A DNA stretch of 64,000 nucleotides from Aestuariivirga litoralis (GCF_015714715.1 NZ_WAHS01000002.1:744001-808000); one strand, 5' to 3'. Shown: positions 1 to 9,233, numbered from the stretch's first letter. The notes: generated from the sequence alone by a model not told the origin. Made by a program: numbers and translations.

Positions 1-175
1 CGTGAACATGCACGTCATCGACCAGTTTGATTTCCAGAGCCACTGCTCGCGTTTCCGCACTTCTGGCATGGCCAGAAATATGCCGGGCCAAGCCTTTGGC
101 GCGGATGCCATGGCAGATCGAAGACCCAATCAGCCCCAAGCCCAGCAAGGCCACTTTTTCAAACATGATGCTCAT
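1..175 (-). CDS. tyrA: Prephenate/cyclohexadienyl dehydrogenase, N-terminal part
   Basis: Only the first 58 codons lie in the window; the gene runs off the left edge. The frame starts at ATG 175-173 (a second ATG is at 166) and encodes a Rossmann nucleotide-binding start with [10 protein letters not shown] at about residues 10-19, as in TyrA/TyrC proteins that oxidise prephenate or arogenate in tyrosine synthesis. The ATG overlaps the hisC stop codon (ATGA type), so both are probably one transcript with hisC first. A hisC-tyrC pair is common in alphaproteobacteria, where HisC can also transaminate aromatic precursors. The choice between prephenate and arogenate specificity cannot be made from this fragment. 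Confidence 0.85.
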   Translation of the reverse strand, partial: MSIMFEKVALLGLGLIGSSICHGIRAKGLARHISGHARSAETRAVALEIKLVDDVHVH

Positions 176-1266
176 TTCAGAAATTCTTTCAGCGCGGCAA
201 CCACCGCATGATTGGCCTCTTCCGGCCCGATGGAAAGTCGAAGCGCGGCAGGCAGCCCATAGGAATCAACCCGCCGCAAAATCAATCCGCGCTCGCTCAA
301 AAAGGCATCCGCCTTTTGTGCCGCCTCCGGCGACCCGAAATGCACCAGAATAAAATTGCCCACCGAAGGCGTGACCTTCAGGCCCAGCTTCGAAATCTCA
401 TCCGTCAGCCATGAAAGCCACTTGTTGTTGAACGCCACCGCTTCATCCACAAAGCGCGTGTCCTCAATCGCCGCAACACCCGCCTTCAGCGCCGGCAGGC
501 TTACGTTGAACGGGCCCCGAATGCGGTTCAGCACATCGGCAATCGGGGCCGGGCAATAGGCCCAGCCCAGCCGCAGCGCGGCAAGCCCGTGGATTTTCGA
601 GAAGGTGCGCGTCATCACCACATTGTCATGCGCTTCCACCAGTGAAACACCCGCGTCGTAATTATTGCTCAGCACAAACTCGGCATAGGCCGCATCCAGC
701 ACCAGCAACACATGCGCAGGCAAGCCCTGATGCAGGCGCTTAACCTCGGCAGCACTCAGATAAGTGCCGGTCGGATTGTTCGGATTGGCCAGAAACACAA
801 TCTTGGTTTTCGCCGTCACCCGCGAGAGAATCTCGCCCACATCAGCCCGGTGTGCATGCTCCGGCGCCACCACCGATTTCGCCCCATTGCTGGCAATGGC
901 AATCGGGTAAACCAGAAAACCAAACTGCGAATAAACCGCCTCATCCCCCGGCCCCAGATAGGCATGGGCCAGAAGCTGCAGCAGCTCATCAGAGCCCGCA
1001 CCACAGACAATGTTCTCAGCCTTCAGCCCATGCCGCTTGGCAATCGCAGCGCGCAATTCAGTGGCAGACCCATCGGGATAAAGCGCCATGTCCTTCGCCG
1101 CCGCCGAAAAAGCTTCGGTCGCCTTCGGGCTGGCACCCAAGGCCGATTCATTCGACGACAATTTGAAAACCTTGCCCGTCTTGGCCCCGGATTTCCCCGG
1201 CACATAGGCATGGATGTCCAGGATGCCGGATTTGGGCTTCGGGCCGTTGATATTTTGCGTGGTCAT
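172..1266 (-). CDS. hisC: Histidinol-phosphate aminotransferase
   Basis: 364 residues, the usual length for this class I/II PLP aminotransferase, which converts imidazole-acetol phosphate and glutamate to histidinol phosphate. Visible motifs are NPNNPTG at 161-167, DAAYAEF at 191-197 (Asp contacts the PLP ring nitrogen), the Schiff-base lysine K224 in [14 protein letters not shown], and the following Arg-Leu-Gly phosphate-binding stretch. It sits between a methyltransferase gene (upstream) and tyrA (overlapping downstream), so it may also serve phenylalanine and tyrosine transamination, as shown for some alphaproteobacterial HisC enzymes. That second role is inferred from context. Confidence 0.93.
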   Translation of the reverse strand: MTTQNINGPKPKSGILDIHAYVPGKSGAKTGKVFKLSSNESALGASPKATEAFSAAAKDMALYPDGSATELRAAIAKRHGLKAENIVCGAGSDELLQLLAHAYLGPGDEAVYSQFGFLVYPIAIASNGAKSVVAPEHAHRADVGEILSRVTAKTKIVFLANPNNPTGTYLSAAEVKRLHQGLPAHVLLVLDAAYAEFVLSNNYDAGVSLVEAHDNVVMTRTFSKIHGLAALRLGWAYCPAPIADVLNRIRGPFNVSLPALKAGVAAIEDTRFVDEAVAFNNKWLSWLTDEISKLGLKVTPSVGNFILVHFGSPEAAQKADAFLSERGLILRRVDSYGLPAALRLSIGPEEANHAVVAALKEFLK

Positions 1267-1284
1267 GTCCCCGGCTATAAAGAG

Positions 1285-2013
1285 CTATCCGCGTGAAGCC
1301 AAGCCTCTGCCCGCAGGCTGCGGATTGGGCAGCAGCACCGGGCGCAAACGCGGCAAGGCGCGGCGCACCAGCTTGCCGGTGGAATAGGCATGGATCTGCT
1401 TCACCGCCTCAATCACGATGACGCCCCCCATGCGCCCGATCCCGGTGCGGCCCAATGGCTCCAGCCCCTTCATCAAAGGCAGTCCCAGCCAGGGCGGGGC
1501 GATCAGGCTGTAATCCACCCGCTTCAGCGAAAACTGCGCCGCCTTCAGCAGCGTCATCAATTGATTGGTTGAAAAGGGCTGGCCCTGGCCAAAAGGCGAA
1601 GCATCCGACACCGACCAGAAGCCGCGCCGGTTCGGCACGACGACGATCAGCCGCCCTTGAGGCGACAGCACGCGCCAGACCTCTTCCATCAGCTCCTCGG
1701 CACTTTCGGCAAATTCCAGCGCATGCACCAGCAAGGCCACATCCACGACATTGTCGCCCAAAGGCAGATCAAGCTCATCCACCAAGGCCGAGCGCACCTT
1801 GCCCTGTTCCGGCCAGTGGATCACCCCGGCGCGGGCCATCATGAAAGACAGGGCGCGTTCATGGCCTTGAATATAGGGCGAAGCATAGCCCAGCCCCAGC
1901 ACCAGCTGGTCCGCCGGCACCACGACGGCCGGCTTCAACTTCGCTGCCAGCACGCCTTGCGTGACCCGGCCCAAAGGATGAGAATAGAATTCAGCAATAT
2001 CGACGATATTCAT
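1285..2013 (-). CDS. Class I SAM-dependent methyltransferase (type 11)
   Basis: 242 residues. The middle contains the acidic/post-II region VDVALLVHALEFAESAEELM followed by LMEEVWRVLSPQGRLIVVVP, the typical pattern of Methyltransf_11 proteins; a glycine-rich LGLGYASPYI stretch near residue 40 would be the SAM loop. The substrate is unknown. It is 18 bp upstream of hisC on the same strand and divergent from gloB; this divergent pairing with gloB is common in Rhizobiales. The C-terminus is basic and proline-rich and probably not part of the fold. Confidence 0.8.
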   Translation of the reverse strand: MNIVDIAEFYSHPLGRVTQGVLAAKLKPAVVVPADQLVLGLGYASPYIQGHERALSFMMARAGVIHWPEQGKVRSALVDELDLPLGDNVVDVALLVHALEFAESAEELMEEVWRVLSPQGRLIVVVPNRRGFWSVSDASPFGQGQPFSTNQLMTLLKAAQFSLKRVDYSLIAPPWLGLPLMKGLEPLGRTGIGRMGGVIVIEAVKQIHAYSTGKLVRRALPRLRPVLLPNPQPAGRGLASRG

Positions 2014-2057
2014 GCGTGCAAAGACTAGCCCGAAAGTGCTACCCGGTCACCAAAGCG

Positions 2058-2082
2058 TTTTCATTGGCATGGCCAATGAAAA
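2058..2082. repeat. Perfect 11-bp inverted repeat (hairpin)
   Basis: TTTTCATTGGC and its exact complement are separated by three bases (ATG) in the divergent gap between the methyltransferase and gloB. The A/T-rich arm ends make it terminator-like on both strands, but it lies upstream of both genes, so an operator or attenuator role is equally possible. Confidence 0.6.
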
Positions 2083-2103
2083 TCGCCTCAATTTAATTGA
2101 CGT

Positions 2104-2142
2104 GTGCCCTTGTCGCAAAAGTCTTCAACTTTTGCGGGGCAC
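2104..2142. repeat. Two-step stem-loop in the gloB leader
   Basis: Inner arms GCAAAAGT (2115-2122) and ACTTTTGC (2128-2135) enclose a 5-base loop. Outer arms GTGCCC (2104-2109) and GGGCAC (2137-2142) extend the stem across a small bulge. It lies 22 bases before the gloB ATG, so it would form in the mRNA leader. Function unknown. Confidence 0.5.
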
Positions 2143-2163
2143 GCTTAATAACAGGGTTTAAAC

Positions 2164-2940
2164 ATGGCTTCTCTCGACATCATTCAGTTCCCCTGCCGCA
2201 GTGACAATTTCGGCGTGATCATCCGTGATCAAGCCACCCGCCAGGTGGCGGCCATTGACGCGCCGGAATTCGAAGCTGTGGACGCCGCGCTGAAAAAGGC
2301 GGGCTGGAAATTGAACACCCTGTTCATCACCCACCACCATGCCGATCACGTTGAAGGCAATCTGAAACTTAAAGAATCCTACAATTGTGAAATCATCGGG
2401 CCAGAGAAAGAAAAGGCCACCATCCCCGGAATCGACAAGACTCTGCGCGGTGGCGAAAGCATTACCTGGGCCGGCCACAAGATTGATGTGCTGGATTGCC
2501 CCGGCCATACGCTGGGCCACATCTCGTTCCATTTCCCTGATGATAAAGTGCTGTTCGCCGCAGACACACTGTTCTCGGTGGGCTGCGGTCGTGTGATCGA
2601 AGGCACGATGGAGCAGATGTTCTACTCGGTGACTCAGTTCCTCAAACTGCCGCCCGAAACCCAGCTCTATTGCGGCCATGAATATACGGTGGCCAATTGC
2701 GTGTTCGCGCTCACGGTGGACGCCGGCAATGCCGCCCTGCAGGCCCGGCTGAAACAGGCCGACGCGGCGGTGAAAGCCGGCGGCGCCAGCCTGCCGATTA
2801 CGTTGGGCGAGGAATTCAAAACCAACCCCTATCTGCGTCTAAAGGACAGGGCGATCCGCCAGCATTTGGGGATGGAGAACGCGACGGATCAGGAGGTCTT
2901 CACCGAAATCCGCACGCGGAAGAACAACTTCAAGGGCTGA
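2164..2940 (+). CDS. gloB: Hydroxyacylglutathione hydrolase (glyoxalase II)
   Basis: 258 residues, close to the 251-256 of known GloB enzymes. It is a metallo-beta-lactamase fold hydrolase that releases D-lactate and glutathione from S-lactoylglutathione in methylglyoxal detoxification. The binuclear metal motif THHHADH is at residues 56-62. Further ligands are the His of CPGHTLGH, the Asp of FAADTLFSVGCGR, and the His of YCGHEYT. The C-terminal helical glutathione-binding domain is present (ends with RTRKNNF). Expression may be tuned by the leader hairpins just upstream. It ends four bases before the convergent DMT exporter gene. Confidence 0.95.
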   Translation: MASLDIIQFPCRSDNFGVIIRDQATRQVAAIDAPEFEAVDAALKKAGWKLNTLFITHHHADHVEGNLKLKESYNCEIIGPEKEKATIPGIDKTLRGGESITWAGHKIDVLDCPGHTLGHISFHFPDDKVLFAADTLFSVGCGRVIEGTMEQMFYSVTQFLKLPPETQLYCGHEYTVANCVFALTVDAGNAALQARLKQADAAVKAGGASLPITLGEEFKTNPYLRLKDRAIRQHLGMENATDQEVFTEIRTRKNNFKG

Positions 2941-2944
2941 TAAC

Positions 2945-3817
2945 TCAGCGCGCCTTGAAGATCATCTCCTTCGAGGCGATCACCGCGCCGAGTGTGATGA
3001 ACACGCAAGCCAAAGCCACCGACCAGTGGAAAGCCGCAATGCCGGTGGCCACCAGCACGATGGTTGAAAACAGCGGCGAGCAATAGGACAGCGCGCCCAG
3101 CACGAAAATATCGCCATGTTTGAGGCCGTAATCCCACACATAAAAGGCCGCCCCGACAGGAAGCAGACCCAAAGCCACAATCGCCGCCCATTGCGAAGCG
3201 TGATCAGGCCAGATCGTCTGCTCAAACAGCAGATGCGCGGTCCATGACAGCACTGCGGTAGCGAGGCAAAACCCCGCCACCACATCCGTCGGCACATGGC
3301 CGGTGCGCCGCGCCAGCAGGGAATAGCCCGCCCAGATCAGCGGTAGCGGAAACGCCAGATAGTGGCCAAGCTGCAACCCGCCTGAAAAGCCAAACACCTT
3401 GCCACGGGTGATTACCAGTGCGGCCCCGGCCAGCCCCAACGCCGTGCCGATAAGGTGATGCAGTTTCAACCGTTCGCCCGGCAGAAAACCGGCCAAAACC
3501 ACAATCAGCGTCGGCCATAAATAGGCGATCAGGCTGACATCCACAGCTGGCGCGTTCTTCACCGCCGCGAAATACAGCGCGTGATAGCTGAACAACCCGC
3601 CGATCCCCAAAGCCCAGATGCGCCAATCCTGCTTCAGTGCCGCAAAGCCATGCGGGCGAAACGGCCAGGTCACCGCACACAACGCGCCGCCAATCAGGAA
3701 GGTGATCGACGTCATCTGGAAAGCGGGCATCGCGCCACTTGCTGCCGACAACGCCGCAAGCATCGCCCACATCAGGATGGCGAGAAACCCGATCAGCGTG
3801 GCTTGGGTTTTGCTCAT
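2945..3817 (-). CDS. DMT/EamA-family transporter
   Basis: 290 residues made almost entirely of hydrophobic segments, about ten transmembrane helices in two EamA repeats (roughly residues 8-135 and 150-283). This is the architecture of the drug/metabolite transporter superfamily, inner-membrane exporters of amino acids, metabolites or drugs. The substrate cannot be read from sequence. Its start overlaps the stop of the upstream paralogue by 4 bp, so the two are translationally coupled and may work on related substrates or as a pair. Confidence 0.87.
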   Translation of the reverse strand: MSKTQATLIGFLAILMWAMLAALSAASGAMPAFQMTSITFLIGGALCAVTWPFRPHGFAALKQDWRIWALGIGGLFSYHALYFAAVKNAPAVDVSLIAYLWPTLIVVLAGFLPGERLKLHHLIGTALGLAGAALVITRGKVFGFSGGLQLGHYLAFPLPLIWAGYSLLARRTGHVPTDVVAGFCLATAVLSWTAHLLFEQTIWPDHASQWAAIVALGLLPVGAAFYVWDYGLKHGDIFVLGALSYCSPLFSTIVLVATGIAAFHWSVALACVFITLGAVIASKEMIFKAR

Positions 3818-4710
3818 GCGGTCTTGGCCGGGAAGAACTGCGCCGCAATGATGCTCAAGGTAACAGCACCCAGAATGATGGCACCGCCCACCAAGGAGGT
3901 GAATTCCGGCATCTCACCCACCACTGCCCAGGACCAGAACGGATTGAACACCGCGTCCAGCATCACGATCAAAGATAACGTAACGGCGGGCACTGAGCGC
4001 GCACCCCAACCATAGAAAATCAGCGGCACGGCCAGCTGCACCACGCCCATGGCAAACAGCAGCAGCATATGGTCCCGGCCCACGGCGAATACCCCGGCCG
4101 GGCCGATAAAAGTGCTGGCCAGCGAAGCGATGATGAAACTGAGAAAACCGCCGGCGCAGATGGTTGTCATCATGTCATGCTCGCGGTAGCGCCGCAAAAA
4201 CAGCGTCTGGATGGCAAAGGTAAAGGGCACGCCAAAGGCCAGGATCAGCCCCAGTACATTGCCGCTGGCAAAACCATGTTGTGCAATCACCCCCATGCCG
4301 CCCAACGCGATCAGGGCCGAGATCCACGACAGGATATGTGGCCGCTCACCGGTCAGCCACGGGCTCAGCATTGCGGTGATCAAGGGTGAAGTGGCGCCGA
4401 TCACTGAAACGGCTGCGGTGTTCACCAGTGTGAGCGACGTCACGTAAACCGTGGTGCCAAGCGCAAAGGAAAAGGATGAGATCAGAATGGCCGGAAAGGG
4501 CAACCGGTCAAATTCATTCAGCAGCTTGCGGCCGTGAATTGCCAACAGCCACACCAAAAGGCTGCAGGCCAGCCAGAGCCCGCGCCAGGCATTGATCTGC
4601 CAGCCATTCAGCTCCGGCATCAGCCGCACAAACAGGCCCGAGAGACTCCAGCCCACCGTTGCCAGCACCACGAAGGTAAGCCCGGCCGCCTTGTTCCCCT
4701 GCCCTGTCAC
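3814..4710 (-). CDS. DMT/EamA-family transporter
   Basis: 298 residues with about ten transmembrane helices in two EamA repeats, for example the segments around VLATVGWSLSGLFVRL at the N-terminus and WAVVGEMPEFTSLVGGAIIL near the C-terminus. The latter resembles the conserved GExxxxxxxxGxxLI pattern of the second repeat. It is the first gene of a two-gene tandem with the downstream DMT gene. The two are clearly different sequences rather than a recent duplication. Substrate unknown. Confidence 0.87.
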   Translation of the reverse strand: MTGQGNKAAGLTFVVLATVGWSLSGLFVRLMPELNGWQINAWRGLWLACSLLVWLLAIHGRKLLNEFDRLPFPAILISSFSFALGTTVYVTSLTLVNTAAVSVIGATSPLITAMLSPWLTGERPHILSWISALIALGGMGVIAQHGFASGNVLGLILAFGVPFTFAIQTLFLRRYREHDMMTTICAGGFLSFIIASLASTFIGPAGVFAVGRDHMLLLFAMGVVQLAVPLIFYGWGARSVPAVTLSLIVMLDAVFNPFWSWAVVGEMPEFTSLVGGAIILGAVTLSIIAAQFFPAKTA

Positions 4711-4821
4711 GTCTCACTCCCGAATCTGGCAGGACCGTAGCAAAGGCACATGAAGTGAAGAAGCGTTAGATGCCTTGCATGTCTTCAAATAATTCTGTCG
4801 CAGCAGATACTTTGAGTCATC

Positions 4822-5388
4822 TCACTTCGGTGCGGAAGCTGCGCGAAAATCTTCCGGCGTGTTCAAATTGGCAAAGGGGTCGCCTGAAGCCGCCGTCCAT
4901 TCCACTTCCCGCGCCTTGGCCAGCGCCGCCCAATCCATCACCCGGACCAGACCTGATTTCAGTTCAAGGTCCAGTAGTGCCGCAAGATCGCTGGGCCACA
5001 GGCCGGTCAGATAATGCGCCTGCCCCTGCGATGCTGCGATGGCCGGAAGCACCGGCTTCAACCGTGCCGCCAGATCAAGCGGCAGAAACGGCCCGTCACA
5101 CGGCACCGTCAACACCGCGTCGAAGCCCTGTTCAGCGCCACAACTCAATGCCGCATGCAGCCCGGCCAGCGGCGAATGGGTTTCGTAGCGATCCGGAACC
5201 ACATCAAGTCCGAGAGTTTGGAATCGTGTCGCATCGCCATTGGCATTGATCACCAGCGCATCAACCTGCGCCCCCAGCCGCGCCGCCACTTCCGCAATCA
5301 GCGGCCGGCCACGAAATTCCATCAAGGCCTTTTCCTGTCCCATGCGGCTGGACTTGCCCCCGGCAATAATGGCACCGAGGATTTTCAT
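4822..5388 (-). CDS. mobA: Molybdenum cofactor guanylyltransferase
   Basis: 188 residues. The N-terminus ILGAIIAGGKSSRMGQEKAL (residues 3-22) is the nucleotide-binding signature LxGGxSxRMGxxK of MobA, which transfers GMP from GTP to molybdopterin to give the bis-MGD precursor for DMSO-reductase-type enzymes. VPCDGPFLPLDLAARL (about 95-110) matches the metal-binding PCDxPF motif. It overlaps the upstream MOSC gene by 4 bp, which fits a molybdenum cofactor job for both. Confidence 0.93.
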   Translation of the reverse strand: MKILGAIIAGGKSSRMGQEKALMEFRGRPLIAEVAARLGAQVDALVINANGDATRFQTLGLDVVPDRYETHSPLAGLHAALSCGAEQGFDAVLTVPCDGPFLPLDLAARLKPVLPAIAASQGQAHYLTGLWPSDLAALLDLELKSGLVRVMDWAALAKAREVEWTAASGDPFANLNTPEDFRAASAPK

Positions 5389-5966
5389 CCGTGCGCGTAG
5401 AGCCGCGTGGGCGGCAGGAACAGCCTTGCAGCATCCCCAACTTTCACGTCGCCCTCACGCTCCACCCAGGCGGTTACGCCGCGTTTGTTGGTGGCGGCCT
5501 TCACGAAACCCCAGCCCGCTTCGCCATGATGTTGCACGATCACTTTCGTCACCTGGGAACATGGCGCATTTTCCATATCCACCACCAGCGTGGCACCCGA
5601 TGGAAATTGAATGCGCGTCGATGGCGGCAGCAGGGTCAAATCCGGAATGCCGGAAATCAGCATATTGGCGCCCAACCAAATGGGATCAACCTCGGGAATG
5701 CCCAAACGCTCTGCCACTTCCGCCAGCTCGTCGGGCGCCACAATCGTGATCTGCCGCACATTGCGGATTTTGGTGCCGCGCTTGTAGAGCAGCAGCGTGC
5801 GGCTGTCGGCCTCGCGCGTGTCTCCCGCATGGCAATCGCCTTCCGGTCCGGACAGTAAAAGATTGAGGCTGTCACGTTCAGGCTTTTCAAAACCATTTTC
5901 GCGCGAGGTTTTGGAAAACAGCTTTTCCACCTTGCCTTCAAACCCAACCTTGTGAACCAATACCAT
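5385..5966 (-). CDS. MOSC-domain protein
   Basis: I place the start at ATG 5966 (193 residues): a strong AGGAGG sits seven bases upstream, while the longer frame to 6020 would run into the divergent tusA gene. MOSC domains (molybdenum cofactor sulfurase C-terminal) are thought to carry sulfur for metal-sulfur cofactors or bind molybdopterin. The conserved cysteine is in DMENAPCSQV. It is translationally coupled to mobA, consistent with a molybdenum cofactor role; the exact reaction is unknown. Confidence 0.85.
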   Translation of the reverse strand: MVLVHKVGFEGKVEKLFSKTSRENGFEKPERDSLNLLLSGPEGDCHAGDTREADSRTLLLYKRGTKIRNVRQITIVAPDELAEVAERLGIPEVDPIWLGANMLISGIPDLTLLPPSTRIQFPSGATLVVDMENAPCSQVTKVIVQHHGEAGWGFVKAATNKRGVTAWVEREGDVKVGDAARLFLPPTRLYAHG

Positions 5967-6005
5967 CGCTGGCCTCCTGCTAAAGCCTATTCTATATGGC
6001 TGCGG

Positions 6006-6245
6006 ATGGATGAAAGCCAAGCCGATTTCACGCTCGATCTGTCAGGCCTGCTTTGCCCGCTGCCGGTGCTCAAAGCGCGCAAGAAGCTTCTGTCCATGCC
6101 TGCCGGCCAAGTTCTGCATGTGATCGCCACCGATCCGATGGCCGCCATCGACATGCCGCATTTCTGCACCGAGCAAGGGCACCAGCTGCTGCGTCAGGAG
6201 AAATCGCAAACGCGGCTTAATTTCTGGATCAGAAGAGCGCCTTGA
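6006..6245 (+). CDS. tusA: TusA-family sulfurtransferase
   Basis: 79 residues from the ATG at 6006. The family signature LLCPLPVLKARKKL (residues 15-28) holds the active-site cysteine C17 in the CPxP motif, which carries a persulfide. TusA proteins deliver sulfur to tRNA thiolation, molybdenum cofactor or other pathways. The divergent MOSC-mobA pair makes sulfur supply to molybdenum cofactor a reasonable guess. The 3' end overlaps the convergent ArsC-like gene by 17 bp. Longer in-frame starts exist upstream but would enter the MOSC gene. Confidence 0.88.
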   Translation: MDESQADFTLDLSGLLCPLPVLKARKKLLSMPAGQVLHVIATDPMAAIDMPHFCTEQGHQLLRQEKSQTRLNFWIRRAP

Positions 6246-6585
6246 CCTTTGGTGGAAAGCCCGCCGTCACCGTGCCGTCTTCATATTCAATCAGCGGCCG
6301 CCGGATCAGAGATGTATGCGCCGCTGCCAGCTTGGCCGCCTTCTTGTCGTCCAGCCCTTCAGTCTCGGATGGCGGCAGCCCGCGCCAGGTATAGCCGGAG
6401 CGGTTGATCATCTTCTCCCAGCCGCCCAGCGCCTTGGCCCATTTTTCAATCTGCGCGGCGGAGGGCTTGTCCACCGAGTAATCAGTAAATTCCACTACCA
6501 CCTTTTGCGAGCGCACATAGTCCAGCGCCTTCATGGTGGTGTCGCATTTCTTAAGGCCCCAGGCCTTGATCTTTTTCGGCATCAT
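6229..6585 (-). CDS. ArsC/Spx-family (YffB-like) protein
   Basis: 118 residues with a thioredoxin-like fold of the ArsC family. The redox cysteine C14 lies in GLKKCDTTMKAL, and the C-terminal half has the family pattern SLIRRPLIEY. The single-Cys CDT version resembles YffB/Spx-like members rather than true arsenate reductases, whose Arg triad is not evident. It overlaps the upstream CobW gene by 4 bp (co-transcribed) and the convergent tusA gene by 17 bp. Role unknown; glutathione-dependent reductase activity is a family-based guess. Confidence 0.85.
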   Translation of the reverse strand: MMPKKIKAWGLKKCDTTMKALDYVRSQKVVVEFTDYSVDKPSAAQIEKWAKALGGWEKMINRSGYTWRGLPPSETEGLDDKKAAKLAAAHTSLIRRPLIEYEDGTVTAGFPPKVKALF

Positions 6586-7661
6586 GTCCTCGACAATGAA
6601 AGCGTCTTGTCCGTCATGGCATCACCTTGCAGTTGATCAGTGAAGGCAGAAAACAATTCTTCGATCACCTGCTTCGGGATATCGCGCACGATGAAAACCA
6701 GACGCGTCTCGGCCTTGCCATCGGGCCAGGATGCCAGGCGCAGCGGCGGGTGAAACACGTGCTGCACAGCGTGCACAGCCAGCGGCTTGTCCGGCTCATC
6801 GGCGAGCTTGATGACGCCTTTCATGCGCAGCAGGTTCTCACCATGATGCGCGGCCAGCATGGCAAAGAAAACCTCAAGCCCCTCCGGCGAAATCGCCCGC
6901 TCATCACGCAATGAGAAAGACCTGATATGCGCATCATGACGCGACACGTCATGGTGATGGCGATGCACTTTCGACAGCGCCTCGTCATTCAGCCAGGCCT
7001 GCACTTGCGGGGTTTTCTTCGCAGCATCAAACAGCCCCATATTGAACAGGCGCTCTGCCGTGGCCTCGCCGCGATGCGTGGCCAGCAGGCGCGCCGTCGG
7101 GTTCAGTTTGCGCAGTCGGCCAATGATAGCGAACATCTTGTCTTCGCCTTCAACGCCATGCAGCAGATCAAGCTTGGTGAGTACGATACGATCTGCCACC
7201 GCCACTTGTTTGATGGCTTCGGGATGCGCATCCAGCGTAGCCCAGCCATTCACCGCATCGACAACCGTGATCACCCCTTCAAGACGCAACCGATTGAGCA
7301 GGAATTCATCACGCACCAGCGCATGCAGAACTGGCGCCGGATCAGCAAGACCGGTGGTCTCAATCACTACGCGGTCAAACGCCTTGATGCTGCCAGCATC
7401 GCGCCGCGCCAGCAAATCCGTCAACGTATTGATCAGATCACCGCGAATGGTGCAGCACAGGCAGCCATTGGCCAGCTCGATGATATTCTCGTCGGATTTT
7501 TCCACCAGCAGATGGTCAATGCCCACTTCGCCGAATTCATTGATCACCACGCAGGCATTAGCCAGCATGGGGTCTTTCAGCAGACTATTGAGAAGGGACG
7601 TTTTGCCCGCACCGAGAAACCCGGTCAGGATGGCGGTGGGGATGGCAGAAGAAACGCTCAC
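6582..7661 (-). CDS. CobW/COG0523 (G3E) GTPase, metal chaperone
   Basis: 359 residues. Walker A GFLGAGKT is at residues 14-21, the metal-binding GCLCC at 66-70, and the guanine-specificity TKLD near residue 162. A histidine-rich segment around HRHHHDVSRHDAH precedes the CobW C-terminal domain. COG0523 GTPases insert or deliver zinc, cobalt or other metals; the Cys and His sites suggest zinc. It is upstream of, and overlaps by 4 bp, the ArsC-like gene. No Zur-type operator could be recognised by eye, so specificity stays open. Confidence 0.9.
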   Translation of the reverse strand: MSVSSAIPTAILTGFLGAGKTSLLNSLLKDPMLANACVVINEFGEVGIDHLLVEKSDENIIELANGCLCCTIRGDLINTLTDLLARRDAGSIKAFDRVVIETTGLADPAPVLHALVRDEFLLNRLRLEGVITVVDAVNGWATLDAHPEAIKQVAVADRIVLTKLDLLHGVEGEDKMFAIIGRLRKLNPTARLLATHRGEATAERLFNMGLFDAAKKTPQVQAWLNDEALSKVHRHHHDVSRHDAHIRSFSLRDERAISPEGLEVFFAMLAAHHGENLLRMKGVIKLADEPDKPLAVHAVQHVFHPPLRLASWPDGKAETRLVFIVRDIPKQVIEELFSAFTDQLQGDAMTDKTLSLSRT

Positions 7662-7668
7662 GCCACCA

Positions 7669-9057
7669 TCAATTCAATTTCTTGCGGACGCGCTTGGTTT
7701 TTCCCGCCGCTTTATCGGGCGCGGGCGGCTTCATGTCTGCACTGTCAGCGCCTTCACCCTCGCCCACTTGATCAGCGGCTGGAACGATTTCCGGCTGGGC
7801 AGCAGCGGCCATCTGCAGCAGCATGACGTCTGTCATCACATCGCAGGGCGCCTGTTCGGCTTTGTATTTGCCGCACAGGTCCTGGGCGCGCGGCTGGTCC
7901 AGCGCCCACAGCATGGCCGTAAAGCCACCATTGGATGGAAGGGCAATGATGCCTGGTGTTCCACCCGCATCAATGCCTGATGGGCTGATCAGCCGGCCAC
8001 GCAGCGCCATATCGGCCTTGGTGGCGGTGTCATAAGTGCCGAAGCTCACGCCCCAGCCTTCCAGATGATGGGCGTTCACCGGGGTCACCGGCTGCTTCTG
8101 CTTGCACACCGTGGTGGTCATGTCAGCCGGCACGATAGAGCCGTAAGCCAGATCAGGAATGCTGGCCAGCGGCACATGCCCGGGCTTGCCCAGCTCGTTA
8201 AAAGCATCATCCAGCAGTGCCTTCGACGCCTTATCGCGCCGCGCACCTGAATGCGCGCCCAGCACAACTGAAACCACCTGCTTGCCGTTGCGCACCACCG
8301 ATCCCACCAGATTATAGCCTGAGGGGCAGATAAAGCCGGTCTTCATGCCAACGGCATCCGGCATGGTGCGGATCAGGGCGTTGTGGTTGTTGAGCTGGCG
8401 CTTGCCCAGCGCCACTGTGGGCTGGGAATAGTAATGCGCATATTCCGGAAACTGGTTGATCAGGCTCGCGGCGATCATGCCGATGTCACGCGCGCTGGAA
8501 ATATGGCGCGGATCATAGAGCCCGTTCGGATTGGAAAAATGCGTGGCATCCAGACCCATGGCCTGCGCCGTGGCATTCATCTCGCGCGCGAAATTTTCAA
8601 CCGAGCCATCAGCCCCTTCGGCCAGCACCGTCGCCATGTCATTGGCGGAATAGACCAGCAGGGCCTGCAAGGCCCAATCCACTGTAACTTCCTTGCCGGC
8701 GGCGATGCCTGTGTGGCTGGCCGGCTGGGAATGCGCCAGTTCTGAAATGGTCAGTTTCTGCTCAAGCGTCATGCTGCCATTGCGCAATTTCTTGAATATG
8801 ACAAAGGCCGTCATCAATTTGGTCAGCGAAGCGGGGTACCAGGGCTCGCCCGCGCGGTCTTGCGAGATCACATCGCCAGTGGCCGGATCAAACACCAGAA
8901 TCGGGCCAGACACATCTTCGGCTTCGGCCGCCATTGAGACACCCATGGGGCCTGCCAACAGCGCCAACATCAAACATGCAATGTGCTTGCGAAACTTCAA
9001 AGCCTCAACCCACGCCAAAATCCAATCCCGCCACACCTCCCGCGAAAATGCGGCCAT
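7669..9057 (-). CDS. dacA: D-alanyl-D-alanine carboxypeptidase (S11 family)
   Basis: A penicillin-binding protein that trims the terminal D-Ala from peptidoglycan stem peptides in the periplasm. Three active-site motifs are visible: SLTK (about 37 residues after the signal peptide), SAN in LLVYSANDMAT, and KTG in GMKTGFICPSGYN. A hydrophobic signal segment (CLMLALLAGPMGVSMAA) precedes the mature part. The start is uncertain: the frame is open to 9183, ATG 9057 gives 462 residues with a long N-region, and a TTG at 9000 would give the most normal signal peptide. The C-terminal 60 residues are low-complexity and end in a Lys/Arg cluster (KTKRVRKKLN). Confidence 0.88.
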   Translation of the reverse strand: MAAFSREVWRDWILAWVEALKFRKHIACLMLALLAGPMGVSMAAEAEDVSGPILVFDPATGDVISQDRAGEPWYPASLTKLMTAFVIFKKLRNGSMTLEQKLTISELAHSQPASHTGIAAGKEVTVDWALQALLVYSANDMATVLAEGADGSVENFAREMNATAQAMGLDATHFSNPNGLYDPRHISSARDIGMIAASLINQFPEYAHYYSQPTVALGKRQLNNHNALIRTMPDAVGMKTGFICPSGYNLVGSVVRNGKQVVSVVLGAHSGARRDKASKALLDDAFNELGKPGHVPLASIPDLAYGSIVPADMTTTVCKQKQPVTPVNAHHLEGWGVSFGTYDTATKADMALRGRLISPSGIDAGGTPGIIALPSNGGFTAMLWALDQPRAQDLCGKYKAEQAPCDVMTDVMLLQMAAAAQPEIVPAADQVGEGEGADSADMKPPAPDKAAGKTKRVRKKLN

Positions 9058-9233
9058 TCTGAGGTTTTGAACGGGCTCGGCCAGTGCCCTTGGATGGGCA
9101 CCTTCAAATTCCATAAAGCCAACTATCACTAATGCCACCGTCTTCGCAACATTGCCAACACGCATGGCTTGAAGCCCTTGCAATCATGACAATCTCTTCG
9201 CAGGATGCGGGCCTTGTATGGACAAGGCTGCCC

